Positions 8,062 to 15,225 of a stretch of DNA of 64,000 nt are shown piece by piece. The notes beneath the pieces were generated by a model that was not told the origin of the DNA, made no database searches, and saw only the letters and a list, made by a program, of their open reading frames with translations. This DNA comes from Hyphomonas neptunium ATCC 15444 (GTDB lineage: Bacteria > Pseudomonadota > Alphaproteobacteria > Caulobacterales > Hyphomonadaceae): NCBI RefSeq assembly GCF_000013025.1, contig NC_008358.1, forward strand, positions 2,604,001 to 2,668,000. The letters are read 5' to 3'. How positions within the stretch are numbered: the first letter of the stretch is position 1; every line of letters begins with the position of its first letter. The position numbers and the translations under genes were made by a program.

Positions 8062-8517
8062 TCAGGCTTTCTTGGTCTTGGCAAGATGCACGCCCTTGCG
8101 CACACGCGTGAATGTTCCGCACCGGCAGATATTGGTGATCTCAAGATCAATGTCTTCGTCGGTAGGATTGGGGTTGCTGTTGAGCATGCCGGCCACGGCC
8201 ATGATCATGCCGGGCTGGCAATAACCGCACTGGGGCACGTCCAGTTCCACCCAGGCCTGTTGAACGGGATGGCTGCCATCCGCCGAAAGGCCCTCGATGG
8301 TCGTGATCTCTTCTTCCCCGGAAAGGGCGCCCAGCGGATAAACGCAGGCGCGCACGGCGGCCCCATCAATATGGATGGTACAGGCGCCGCAGGCTGCAAT
8401 CCCGCATCCGTATTTCGTCCCCGTCAGGCCAAGCTGTTCCCTCAGAACCCACAAAAGCGGCGTACTCTCATCCGCCTCGACGGACACCGGTTTCCCATTG
8501 ACTTTCAGATTGGCCAT
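8062..8517 (-). CDS. (2Fe-2S)-binding small subunit of the molybdenum hydroxylase (IorA type)
   Basis: This 151-residue protein has the full set of cluster ligands. The plant-type ferredoxin cluster uses Cys38, 43, 46 and 58 ([21 protein letters not shown]). The second cluster uses Cys97, 100, 131 and 133 (CGYCQPGM and CRCGT). It has no signal peptide, so it is probably carried out with the Tat-targeted large subunit. It is the first gene of the eight-gene minus-strand operon running down to soxA, so the operon promoter should lie in 8518-8906. Confidence 0.93.
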   Translation of the reverse strand: MANLKVNGKPVSVEADESTPLLWVLREQLGLTGTKYGCGIAACGACTIHIDGAAVRACVYPLGALSGEEEITTIEGLSADGSHPVQQAWVELDVPQCGYCQPGMIMAVAGMLNSNPNPTDEDIDLEITNICRCGTFTRVRKGVHLAKTKKA

Positions 8518-8906
8518 GTCGCGTCTCCATTTCCATTCGCTGCAGGGTGCGTCTGCAGGTGCGTATCACGTGTGCTGGGCTCTCATCTACCATTCGGAGA
8601 ACAGGATTCCCGACCAGTCAAATCACGTTTCTTTGCCGGGCTTTGTCAAACGCATTTTGATGAAATGTAGATATTTCGCAATTCTCCGGACGCCGCCATC
8701 CGGAAACAGCGATCAGGCGGTAGCAGCTGGAGGGGTCATTTTGGCCTTTATTGCCGTCTGATTAGAATTTTCTGCAGTCTACAGATGAGTTTGATGCAGC
8801 CTAGAAGCTCAATCGGGCATTTTGGATAGCGCCGCAGCGTCGCCAGCATCACAAAGCTGCGCTATCCATTGGCACCAATTGCGATACTCGCTGCCAACAT
8901 TTCAGT
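8518..8906. other. Intergenic region holding the promoter of the molybdenum hydroxylase-sox operon
   Basis: No gene can be supported in these 389 bases. They separate the first gene of the operon (start 8517) from the end of the DsbB-like gene on the same strand. The stretch 8630-8770 is AT-richer than its surroundings and is the likely promoter area, but I see no clear operator palindrome or confident -35/-10 pair. Confidence 0.4.
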
Positions 8907-9320
8907 TCAGCCCACAGATTGCTCCCGCTTCCATGTCCAGATCAGCAGAAGAAGACCGGTGATGATGCCGATGGCAAAGCCCGAGAGCATCCACGGATTA
9001 ACAAACCACTGCTCGCCCCATTTGAACTCTCCACTCATGATGTTTGCCCATCCCCTGAAATGCTGTGTCGAAGCGGCCGTCAGACCGAACACCGCAAAGA
9101 CGGCGGATAGATAGCGCACCAGCCAGTGCGCTGGATTTGGCAGCATGAGCAACAAGCCGAGCAGGCCGATAACGGTGCGCTGGCTCCGGCAAAAAGGGCA
9201 TTCATAGACGAGCCCCGCAAGGTCGATTGTCCATGTCAGGACGGCGATGGCAATCGCCACAGCGCCGACAATCCTGCGATGCCGCAGCAGCAAATCTGGC
9301 AACCTGTCGAACACGATCAA
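8907..9320 (-). CDS. DsbB-like four-helix membrane protein with CPFC motif
   Basis: The 137-residue protein has about four hydrophobic helices (around 17-38, 48-62, 68-84 and 110-129). A CPFC pair (Cys41, Cys44) sits just after the first helix and is followed by RSQR. A Cys-x-x-Cys followed by an arginine at the start of a helix is the DsbB layout, in which the pair is reoxidised by membrane quinone. The second periplasmic cysteine pair of classical DsbB is not present, so this is a reduced form. It lies 114 bases after the selenoprotein gene on the same strand and could help keep that periplasmic or membrane thiol system oxidised, but this link is inference. Confidence 0.6.
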   Translation of the reverse strand: MIVFDRLPDLLLRHRRIVGAVAIAIAVLTWTIDLAGLVYECPFCRSQRTVIGLLGLLLMLPNPAHWLVRYLSAVFAVFGLTAASTQHFRGWANIMSGEFKWGEQWFVNPWMLSGFAIGIITGLLLLIWTWKREQSVG

Positions 9321-9434
9321 TCCCTCCCTCTATCGGTCGATAGAAGTTCAGCACGCCGCAGGCGCCCTCGCAAGCACAGCCCGCGCCCCGAGGACCTTCA
9401 AAGCTCGAGCTGTTCTACCGCAACATATTTGCGA

Positions 9435-9953
9435 TCACCGCGTCAAAGCGTCGATAATAGCCGATAGCGCCTGCTTCGCCTTGGCCCGCATCTCATCGTC
9501 TGTCGCATCCTGGATAGGATGCGGCACAAGAACATACCGGGCGTCCGGCATACCGAGCGCGCTCCGCTGGAAATTGGCAGCTTCTTCGAACTCTGATGAA
9601 GCGATGGAGACCGATGGGATTCCCTGGATTTCAAACCAGACTGTGTCGTGCAGACTGCACGTCGTACAGGAACCTCAATCAGCCAGCGCTTCGACCAGAT
9701 AGTCGACCTGGCCAGCGATGTCGCGACGCAGGTCATCGGGGCATGGCTTGGTGAAAGTGGGCTTGGCGAAGCGCTTCACGGTGATCGCTGGCGCGGCCGC
9801 CTTCAGCTGCCGCTCGAGTTCGTCGAGCAGGACGTTGCCGCGGGGCTTGCGGATGTCGAGCAGGCCAACCGTGCCGCTCAAGCTTCCGGCGCGCGCCGTG
9901 ACCTGACGCGAGACGGGCTTTCGCTCATCGGTCGGATCGAGAATTATTGTCAT
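9435..9953 (-). CDS. UGSC-family selenoprotein (in-frame UGA at 9675-9677 read as selenocysteine)
   Basis: The ordinary frame starts at ATG 9953 (upstream AAGAAGGG gives a ribosome site) and meets TGA at 9675-9677 after 92 codons (VDYLVEALAD). The same frame then continues for 79 codons to TGA at 9435-9437, encoding U-GSCTTCSLHDTVW at residues 93 onward and ending AIIDALTR. The resulting U93-G-S-C96 motif, with a further Cys99, is the hallmark of the UGSC selenoprotein group. A perfect six-pair hairpin starts 13 bases after the UGA. The gene lies downstream of selA, selB and tRNA-Sec on the same strand. A thiol redox role through the U-x-x-C pair is the family expectation; the substrate is unknown. 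Full length is 172 residues. A conventional annotation would cut it at residue 92. Confidence 0.85.
9647..9661 (-). promoter_or_regulatory. Bacterial SECIS-like hairpin downstream of the selenocysteine UGA
   Basis: Read on the coding strand, CGTGCA-GTC-TGCACG forms a perfect six-pair stem with a three-base loop inside the coding sequence. The loop begins 19 bases after the UGA and its first base is G. This matches the published bSECIS pattern: apical loop 16-37 bases downstream of UGA with a G in its first two positions. An outer TGT/ACA pairing could extend the stem with a bulge. It should bind the C-terminal domain of SelB, which is encoded nearby. Confidence 0.75.
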
Positions 9954-10009
9954 CTTTCACCCTTCTTCTGCGAACGTCGGTACAATCATACATGTTCGCG
10001 CCTCCCGCT

Positions 10010-11599
10010 CTACCCCAAATCGATCTTGCGCGAGACCGACTGAGACCCGATTTCCCCCGTCGCCCAGCCATGAAAGGCGGAGCTGAACTTGCCAGCGTCT
10101 GAACCGGCCACAACGATGTGGATATATTCCTTCCCTGCAAATTTCGGCGCAGGGGTTTTGAGCTTCTCGGCCCCCATTTTCACGGCAGTCGCTCTGGAGA
10201 TACCGGCTCCGGATGTATCGCTTGCAACCATTTCGCTCAGCGGCCGCATCGTGACTTCCTGAATACGCGCGCGCAGCTGCGCCTTGGTGTAGGGGCCCTC
10301 ACTCATCAGCGTATCGATATGCTCCGGGCAAACGACGAGCAGCGCGTCGATGGGCATGTTCCTCAGCTTTGGCAGAAACACCCCTTCCAGCCCGAGGCCG
10401 ATCGAGCCCGCAACCTCCTGAGGCGCCCGCGATTCCTGGTCGACGATGTGAACCGGCCCGCCCGTCATCGCAAAGACCGTTACGACCGAATCTTCCTTGT
10501 TGAACCCACGCTCGACATGCAGCGGCGGCCAGGGAGAACGTTCCTCGTTCTCGGCAAAGCACATCGTGTATTTCATCGGGTTACCAAGCGTGGAGCGCTC
10601 CACCCCGCCTGGTTTTCCGCCGCCGACATTGCCGACGATCAGGCGCAGCGCCCGCCCGATTGTGGCATTGGCGCGATTGCCCGAACCGAGCGCGCCGAGG
10701 CCCTTGTTCATGCCGATCCTGTCGCGGATTGGCCCATTGACGACAATCACCGGCGCCGCCCCCATCGTCGTCGCTGTCACGCCGTGGATATTGAACTCGT
10801 CCGTACACACCGCTTCCAGGGCTGCAATAAGAACCGGCATGTATTCCGGTTTGCAGCCGGCCATCACCGCATTGATGGCGATCTTTTCTGTCGTCGCCTC
10901 TCCCATGTTCGGCGGAACAACCGCAATCACGTCCTGCGGCGCGCGGTGGGTGCCCGACAACATTTTCAGGACGCGTTCGGGTGTCGGCGGCACCAGCGGC
11001 AAGCCATCGGAAAAGCCCTGATCGAACATGAATTCGATCACATCATCGGCTTCGGCAATCTCGATACGGCGGGCCAGGAGGGACTGACCATCGGCAGCGG
11101 CGCGCAGCTTGTCATGGACTTCCGGATAAAGGTGCCGCGATCCGCATCCGGGGCGCCAGGGGGGCAGGCTCGCCCAGTCGATGTGCGCCACCGGCAGGCC
11201 GAGGCTCGCCGAAAGGTCTGCGTTGAGCTTTTCCCATTCCGGCCGCACGAACCCTTCGAAATGCTCTCTTACGGTGCCATCTGCGTCCATCCAGAATACA
11301 GAGGGCACAATCTCGATGTCCCAGTCGAACGAAGCCTGACAGCTTGTGTCGTCGAGGACAGGAAAGGTCAGGCTATGCCGCGCGCTGAAGACCGCATTGT
11401 CCTCGCCAGACTGGGCCGGCATCAGCACCTGAATTTTGTCGCCATACGCCTTGTGAAGCGCCTCCACCACAGGCGCTGCGGTGTTGCAGGTCTCGCAGTC
11501 TTCCTTGACGAATACGATGAGGGAGGCGCCGCCTGTTGGAAAGGCATGCTGGCTTCCCGACAAAGACGCGAGGGAAAAGGCCGGCTTTGTTTCGGTCAT
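10010..11599 (-). CDS. Thioredoxin-domain protein fused to a large domain of unknown function, partner of the UGSC selenoprotein
   Basis: The 529-residue protein starts with a thioredoxin-like domain (about 20-135) with active-site pair CETC (Cys35, Cys38) and a cis-proline segment EIVPSVFWMD. From about residue 160 a long conserved-looking region follows, with glycine-rich segments such as VPPNMGEATTEKIAINAV, GVTATTMGAAPVIVVNGP, GLGALGSGNRANATIGRA and VGNVGGGKPGG. I cannot name that domain. No signal peptide is seen. It ends 56 bases before the selenoprotein start and begins just after tRNA-Sec, so the two are very likely co-transcribed. The thioredoxin half could reduce the selenoprotein and the large half could be the catalytic or substrate-binding unit; both are inferences. 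Confidence 0.75.
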   Translation of the reverse strand: MTETKPAFSLASLSGSQHAFPTGGASLIVFVKEDCETCNTAAPVVEALHKAYGDKIQVLMPAQSGEDNAVFSARHSLTFPVLDDTSCQASFDWDIEIVPSVFWMDADGTVREHFEGFVRPEWEKLNADLSASLGLPVAHIDWASLPPWRPGCGSRHLYPEVHDKLRAAADGQSLLARRIEIAEADDVIEFMFDQGFSDGLPLVPPTPERVLKMLSGTHRAPQDVIAVVPPNMGEATTEKIAINAVMAGCKPEYMPVLIAALEAVCTDEFNIHGVTATTMGAAPVIVVNGPIRDRIGMNKGLGALGSGNRANATIGRALRLIVGNVGGGKPGGVERSTLGNPMKYTMCFAENEERSPWPPLHVERGFNKEDSVVTVFAMTGGPVHIVDQESRAPQEVAGSIGLGLEGVFLPKLRNMPIDALLVVCPEHIDTLMSEGPYTKAQLRARIQEVTMRPLSEMVASDTSGAGISRATAVKMGAEKLKTPAPKFAGKEYIHIVVAGSDAGKFSSAFHGWATGEIGSQSVSRKIDLG

Positions 11600-11669
11600 T
11601 GAGTTTCTCCTTCGTCTTTTGGCGGCCTATTGGTGGCCCATAGCCGCATTTGTCCAGAGCAGCGCCCGC

Positions 11670-11764
11670 TGGCGGAGGTGGATGGGAATCGAACCCACCA
11701 CACGCCTTGCCGGCGTGTCCATAGTTTTGAAGACCAGGGAAGCCACCAGACTCCAGTCACCTCC
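11670..11764 (-). tRNA. selC: tRNA-Sec, anticodon UCA, CCA encoded
   Basis: The minus strand reads GGAGGTGA at the 5' end and CCACCTCC-G-CCA at the 3' end, giving a long acceptor stem with the CCA encoded. The anticodon loop is CTTCAAA, with anticodon TCA reading UGA. A very stable long variable arm (ACACGCC with GGCGTGT) and a T-arm with TTCGATT complete the picture. Length is 95 bases, as expected for bacterial tRNA-Sec, the longest tRNA. It lies 40 bases downstream of selB and upstream of the selenoprotein partner, all on one strand. Confidence 0.95.
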
Positions 11765-11804
11765 AGAAGCGCAACACTAGCGGCGCCGGGGGCTGCGTCA
11801 AACA

Positions 11805-13676
11805 TCATACCATGCAGCGTGTATCACCCTGCCGCTGGGTAATGCCGGCCGCGTCGAGATACTCCAGCAGCGGGACAATATGCTTGCGGCTGGTCTTCAG
11901 GGCTTCGCGCGCTTCTCCGGTCGTAAAAGCCGTTTCGCCCGGAAAGCCCGTTCTCAGCATCTGTATTGCGGACGAGACCGCTTCTGCGTGCAACCAGATC
12001 GTCTGCTTCAGCGAGACATTGCTCAGCCGGATTACCTCGCCCCTCTCAACCAGCAGCTCGAGCAACTCCGCATCTTCGGGGCTCCTGATCAGCGCCGCTG
12101 TCCCTGACGGCGTCAGTCCGTCTGCCTGGAGCTGGCGGGCAAGCCCGTGCATCCGCGCCGTCTGGTCCGGGGTAAGGTTTGCCGCCGCGTCATGGATGGC
12201 AAGCGCCACACCGCCGCCGGAAAGCCGGATCACGCCCGCAGCGGCGAGGCTTTCCTCGACGTGGAGGTTGAGCAGAAGGGACACGTGCCCGGCCAATATC
12301 TCCGAACGCGGCGCCTGGGGTCTCAACCTGTGCTCGGCGTGATAGGCGCAAAGGCGTGCCAGGTAGGCGTCCCGCGCTTCAGCCACGACAGCCGCCGGCG
12401 AGACAAACCCGTCCGCGATTTGCGTGAAGGCCTCACCGAGACTTGCCCGCACCGAGGCTTCCGGCGCCCGTGCCAGCCGGCAGACATCACCGAGGCGCGC
12501 GACGCCGCCCTGCTCGGCAGCCAGGGCAGCGGCCAGAGCGAGCGTATCACCGCGATAAGCCGCCTCAAGGGTTGCAAGCCGTAAGGCTTTGCTGGCCGTC
12601 AGAGGGGTTGCCGCCGGATCAAGGATAATTGCGCCGCCCAGTGTCTGGCTCGGAGACAGGCTGCGCAGGACAGCGCGCTGACCCGCGAAAGCGGCGGCGG
12701 GCGCCGTAAACCGCAGTTGGGCAAATCCGGTCTCGCCAGGACTGACCTCTTTGCGGCCAAGCAGACGGAGCGTCGCCACCCCGTTCCCCGTTCCATACAG
12801 CACACGGATTTCCTCCATGTGACGAACAGGACGGCCTGCTCTGGCAGAAACAGAAATCGCAGCGTCAAGGTTGAGCGATGCTGCGCCAGCGTCCGCCGCA
12901 TGAACGACATCCCCCGGTTTGATTTTGGAAGCCGCCACGCCCCGCAGGTTCAGCGCGGTACGCTCACCCGGCTGCGCCATTGATACAGTCTCACCGCGCA
13001 CCTCGATCCGCCGGATCGTCACTATCTCGCCTGAGGGCGCAAGCAAGAGTTCGTCCGCGGGCTTCAGCGACCTGCCGAGCAGTGTGCCGGTCACCACCGT
13101 GCCGTGACCCTCGGCGACAAACACCCGGTCTATGGCGAGGAAGGCGCCAGCGGGTCCGGCGCCTGCCGGAAGCGCGGCAAGACCCCGCAGCGCTGCGGCA
13201 ATATCTTCAAGGCCTTCGCCGGTCACAGCCGAGCAGAATATCAGCGGCGCGTCGCGGAATGCGGTTCCCGCCAACGCCGCCTGCAGGGCCACTTTCCGGC
13301 CGGGCCGCTCAGAAGGCGCCACTAGGTCTGCCTTGCTCAATACGACGATCCCGGCATGGATACCGAGCGTTTCTATGACCGCGATGTGTTCGAGTGTCTG
13401 CGCCTCGACCCCTTCGGCGGCGGAGACCACCAGCGCCGCGCTGCGGGCGCCCGCCGCGCCGCCGACCATCGCACGAATGAAGTTCTGGTGGCCGGGTGCA
13501 TCGACCAGATCAATGTTGGCATCGCCGCCCTTCAAATAGGCAAATCCGGAGGTAATGGAGAGGCCCCTCGCCTTTTCTTCAGGAAGCCTGTCGGTTTCTA
13601 TCCCGGTCAGCGCGCCCACCAGCGAAGTCTTGCCATGGTCGACATGCCCGATCACGATGACAGGGCAAGACTTCAC
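11805..13676 (-). CDS. selB: Selenocysteine-specific elongation factor SelB
   Basis: SelB brings Sec-tRNA to UGA codons marked by a SECIS hairpin. The start is the GTG at 13674-13676, which overlaps the selA stop (GTGA) and puts the P-loop GHVDHGKT at residues 10-17; the longer open frame upstream lies inside selA. The 623-residue product has the G2 region (EKARGLSITSGFAYL), DAPGHQNF switch and SKADL motif, EF-Tu-like beta-barrels, and C-terminal winged-helix repeats that bind the SECIS RNA. The tail EYLDAAGITQRQGDTR is typical. It is followed by the tRNA-Sec gene. Confidence 0.96.
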   Translation of the reverse strand: MKSCPVIVIGHVDHGKTSLVGALTGIETDRLPEEKARGLSITSGFAYLKGGDANIDLVDAPGHQNFIRAMVGGAAGARSAALVVSAAEGVEAQTLEHIAVIETLGIHAGIVVLSKADLVAPSERPGRKVALQAALAGTAFRDAPLIFCSAVTGEGLEDIAAALRGLAALPAGAGPAGAFLAIDRVFVAEGHGTVVTGTLLGRSLKPADELLLAPSGEIVTIRRIEVRGETVSMAQPGERTALNLRGVAASKIKPGDVVHAADAGAASLNLDAAISVSARAGRPVRHMEEIRVLYGTGNGVATLRLLGRKEVSPGETGFAQLRFTAPAAAFAGQRAVLRSLSPSQTLGGAIILDPAATPLTASKALRLATLEAAYRGDTLALAAALAAEQGGVARLGDVCRLARAPEASVRASLGEAFTQIADGFVSPAAVVAEARDAYLARLCAYHAEHRLRPQAPRSEILAGHVSLLLNLHVEESLAAAGVIRLSGGGVALAIHDAAANLTPDQTARMHGLARQLQADGLTPSGTAALIRSPEDAELLELLVERGEVIRLSNVSLKQTIWLHAEAVSSAIQMLRTGFPGETAFTTGEAREALKTSRKHIVPLLEYLDAAGITQRQGDTRCMV

Positions 13677-15064
13677 CGGAGGGCCACCTGGCGAAAGGCT
13701 TCCACAATCCCGGGAAGATCTCCATCGATCAGCGTACGAACATCCATAACGAACCGGTCTTCCCGGATCATGCCGATGACGGGCGGGCGCGCAGCGCGCA
13801 GAGCCGCCGCGAGCGCATCGGGCGAGAGATGCGGCACTATCACTGTAACCGCACAGCTCTCGAGGTTTTGCTGCGGCAGGGAGCCACCCCCGACATAGGC
13901 CCTGCTCGGAATGCACATAACATCCACGATGCCGGCGACGGTGAGCTCCCCGGCAAGCCGGCGCGCCCGCGCTTCGATCTCCTCCACAGGCTGGGAGATG
14001 GCGCGCAGAACCGGCACTTTCTGAAACGGGTCATGCGGCGCCCGGTAAAGGCGCAAAGTTGCCTCCAGCGCTGCGAGCGAAAGCTTGTCGATGCGCACGG
14101 CCCGGCAGAGGGGATGTTTTTTAAGGCTGACAATTATGTCAGCGCGTCCTGCAATAATCCCGCATTGGGGCCCGCCGAGAAGTTTGTCGCCGGAAAACAT
14201 CACGACATCCACTCCGGATTTGAGCACATCAGAAACAACCGGTTCGTCATTCAGACCATACGGCGACAGGTCGACCAGAACGCCGCTTCCAAGGTCTTCC
14301 ATCAAGATCGTGCCCGTCTCACGCGCCAGCGAAGCAAGTTCTTCGCGCTGCGGCGCATGGGTAAATCCGACGATCTGGTAGTTGCTGGTATGGCTCTTCA
14401 GAAGTACAGCCGTCTCGGCATCGATCGCCTGGGCATAATCGGATGCGCGCGTCTTGTTGGTGGCGCCCACCTCCTTTAGCGTCGCGCCGCTCTGCTGGAT
14501 CACATCCGGCAAGCGGAAGGAGCCGCCGATCTCGATCAGTTCGCCCCGGGATGCGATGACTTTTCGCCCCTGGGCGGTCGCCATCAGGCTGAGGAGGACG
14601 GCCGCCGCGCAATTGTTCACGACCAGTGCCGCCTCCGCGCCGGTCAGCTCGCAGATCAGCGCTTCAACGTGCGCGTATCGCGAGCCGCGCCTGCCTGTGG
14701 CAAGATCAAGCTCGAGATTGGACGCATGCGCGCCAGCGGCCTGCACAGCGGCCATCGCCTCAGGCGCCAGACGGGCCCGGCCGAGATTTGTGTGGATAAT
14801 AATGCCGGTTGCATTGATTGCGGCCACCAGGTTTGGCCTTCGCCGCGCTTCGATGCCGGCCATAACGCCGCTCACAAAACCTGCGCTCTCAAAGTCCGGC
14901 AGGCTGTCCATGTGGCCAGCCTGAACCCCTTTTCGAACCTCCTGCAAGGCTGCCCGCAGCGCATCGGCGACTTCTTCGCGTGAATAGCGCTCCAGCAAAC
15001 TCGCCATCGCCGCGGTGCTGAGAAGCGCGTCCAGCTGAGGCAGATGTCTCAAGAGATTGCCCAT
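13673..15064 (-). CDS. selA: L-seryl-tRNA(Sec) selenium transferase SelA
   Basis: SelA is a PLP enzyme that converts Ser-tRNA(Sec) to Sec-tRNA(Sec) using selenophosphate. The 463 residues are of usual length. Visible motifs include NATGIIIHTNLGRARL at about 84-99, VNNCAAAVLL at about 149-158, RGELIEIGGSFRLPDV, and the PLP lysine segment FSGDKLLGGPQ with Lys294. It is the first gene of the selA-selB-selC run and overlaps selB by 4 bases. Its start faces that of selD across 161 bases, so the two transcripts diverge. Confidence 0.97.
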   Translation of the reverse strand: MGNLLRHLPQLDALLSTAAMASLLERYSREEVADALRAALQEVRKGVQAGHMDSLPDFESAGFVSGVMAGIEARRRPNLVAAINATGIIIHTNLGRARLAPEAMAAVQAAGAHASNLELDLATGRRGSRYAHVEALICELTGAEAALVVNNCAAAVLLSLMATAQGRKVIASRGELIEIGGSFRLPDVIQQSGATLKEVGATNKTRASDYAQAIDAETAVLLKSHTSNYQIVGFTHAPQREELASLARETGTILMEDLGSGVLVDLSPYGLNDEPVVSDVLKSGVDVVMFSGDKLLGGPQCGIIAGRADIIVSLKKHPLCRAVRIDKLSLAALEATLRLYRAPHDPFQKVPVLRAISQPVEEIEARARRLAGELTVAGIVDVMCIPSRAYVGGGSLPQQNLESCAVTVIVPHLSPDALAAALRAARPPVIGMIREDRFVMDVRTLIDGDLPGIVEAFRQVALR

Positions 15065-15225
15065 GCGCGGCCCTCACACTGCCAAGCCCAACTGTAGGCG
15101 CAGACCGCGCCGGATCAATACATGACGCCGGGGCGCCGCCCGGGCCCGGCCAGCCACGCGCGCTGGCGCTGACAGCCACACTCCCCTAAAGATCGCAACC
15201 TTATTGGCAAAGGCATCCGACGCAC

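Noticed and set aside
7564..8670. 368-codon plus-strand frame across the hydroxylase genes
   Set aside because: Antisense to two clear enzyme genes with cluster and molybdopterin motifs.
9320..9437. Reading the second TGA at 9435-9437 as another selenocysteine
   Set aside because: The sequence after it (S-Q-I-C-C-G-R) loses the protein-like character and no hairpin at SECIS distance is apparent; a normal stop here gives a reasonable length.
10118..11602. 494-codon plus-strand frame
   Set aside because: It is the antisense shadow of the thioredoxin-fused gene; its composition is rich in Arg and His and it has no domain.
13677..13916. 80-codon upstream extension of selB
   Set aside because: It lies within selA in another frame and precedes the P-loop by too much; the GTG overlapping the selA stop gives the normal SelB start.
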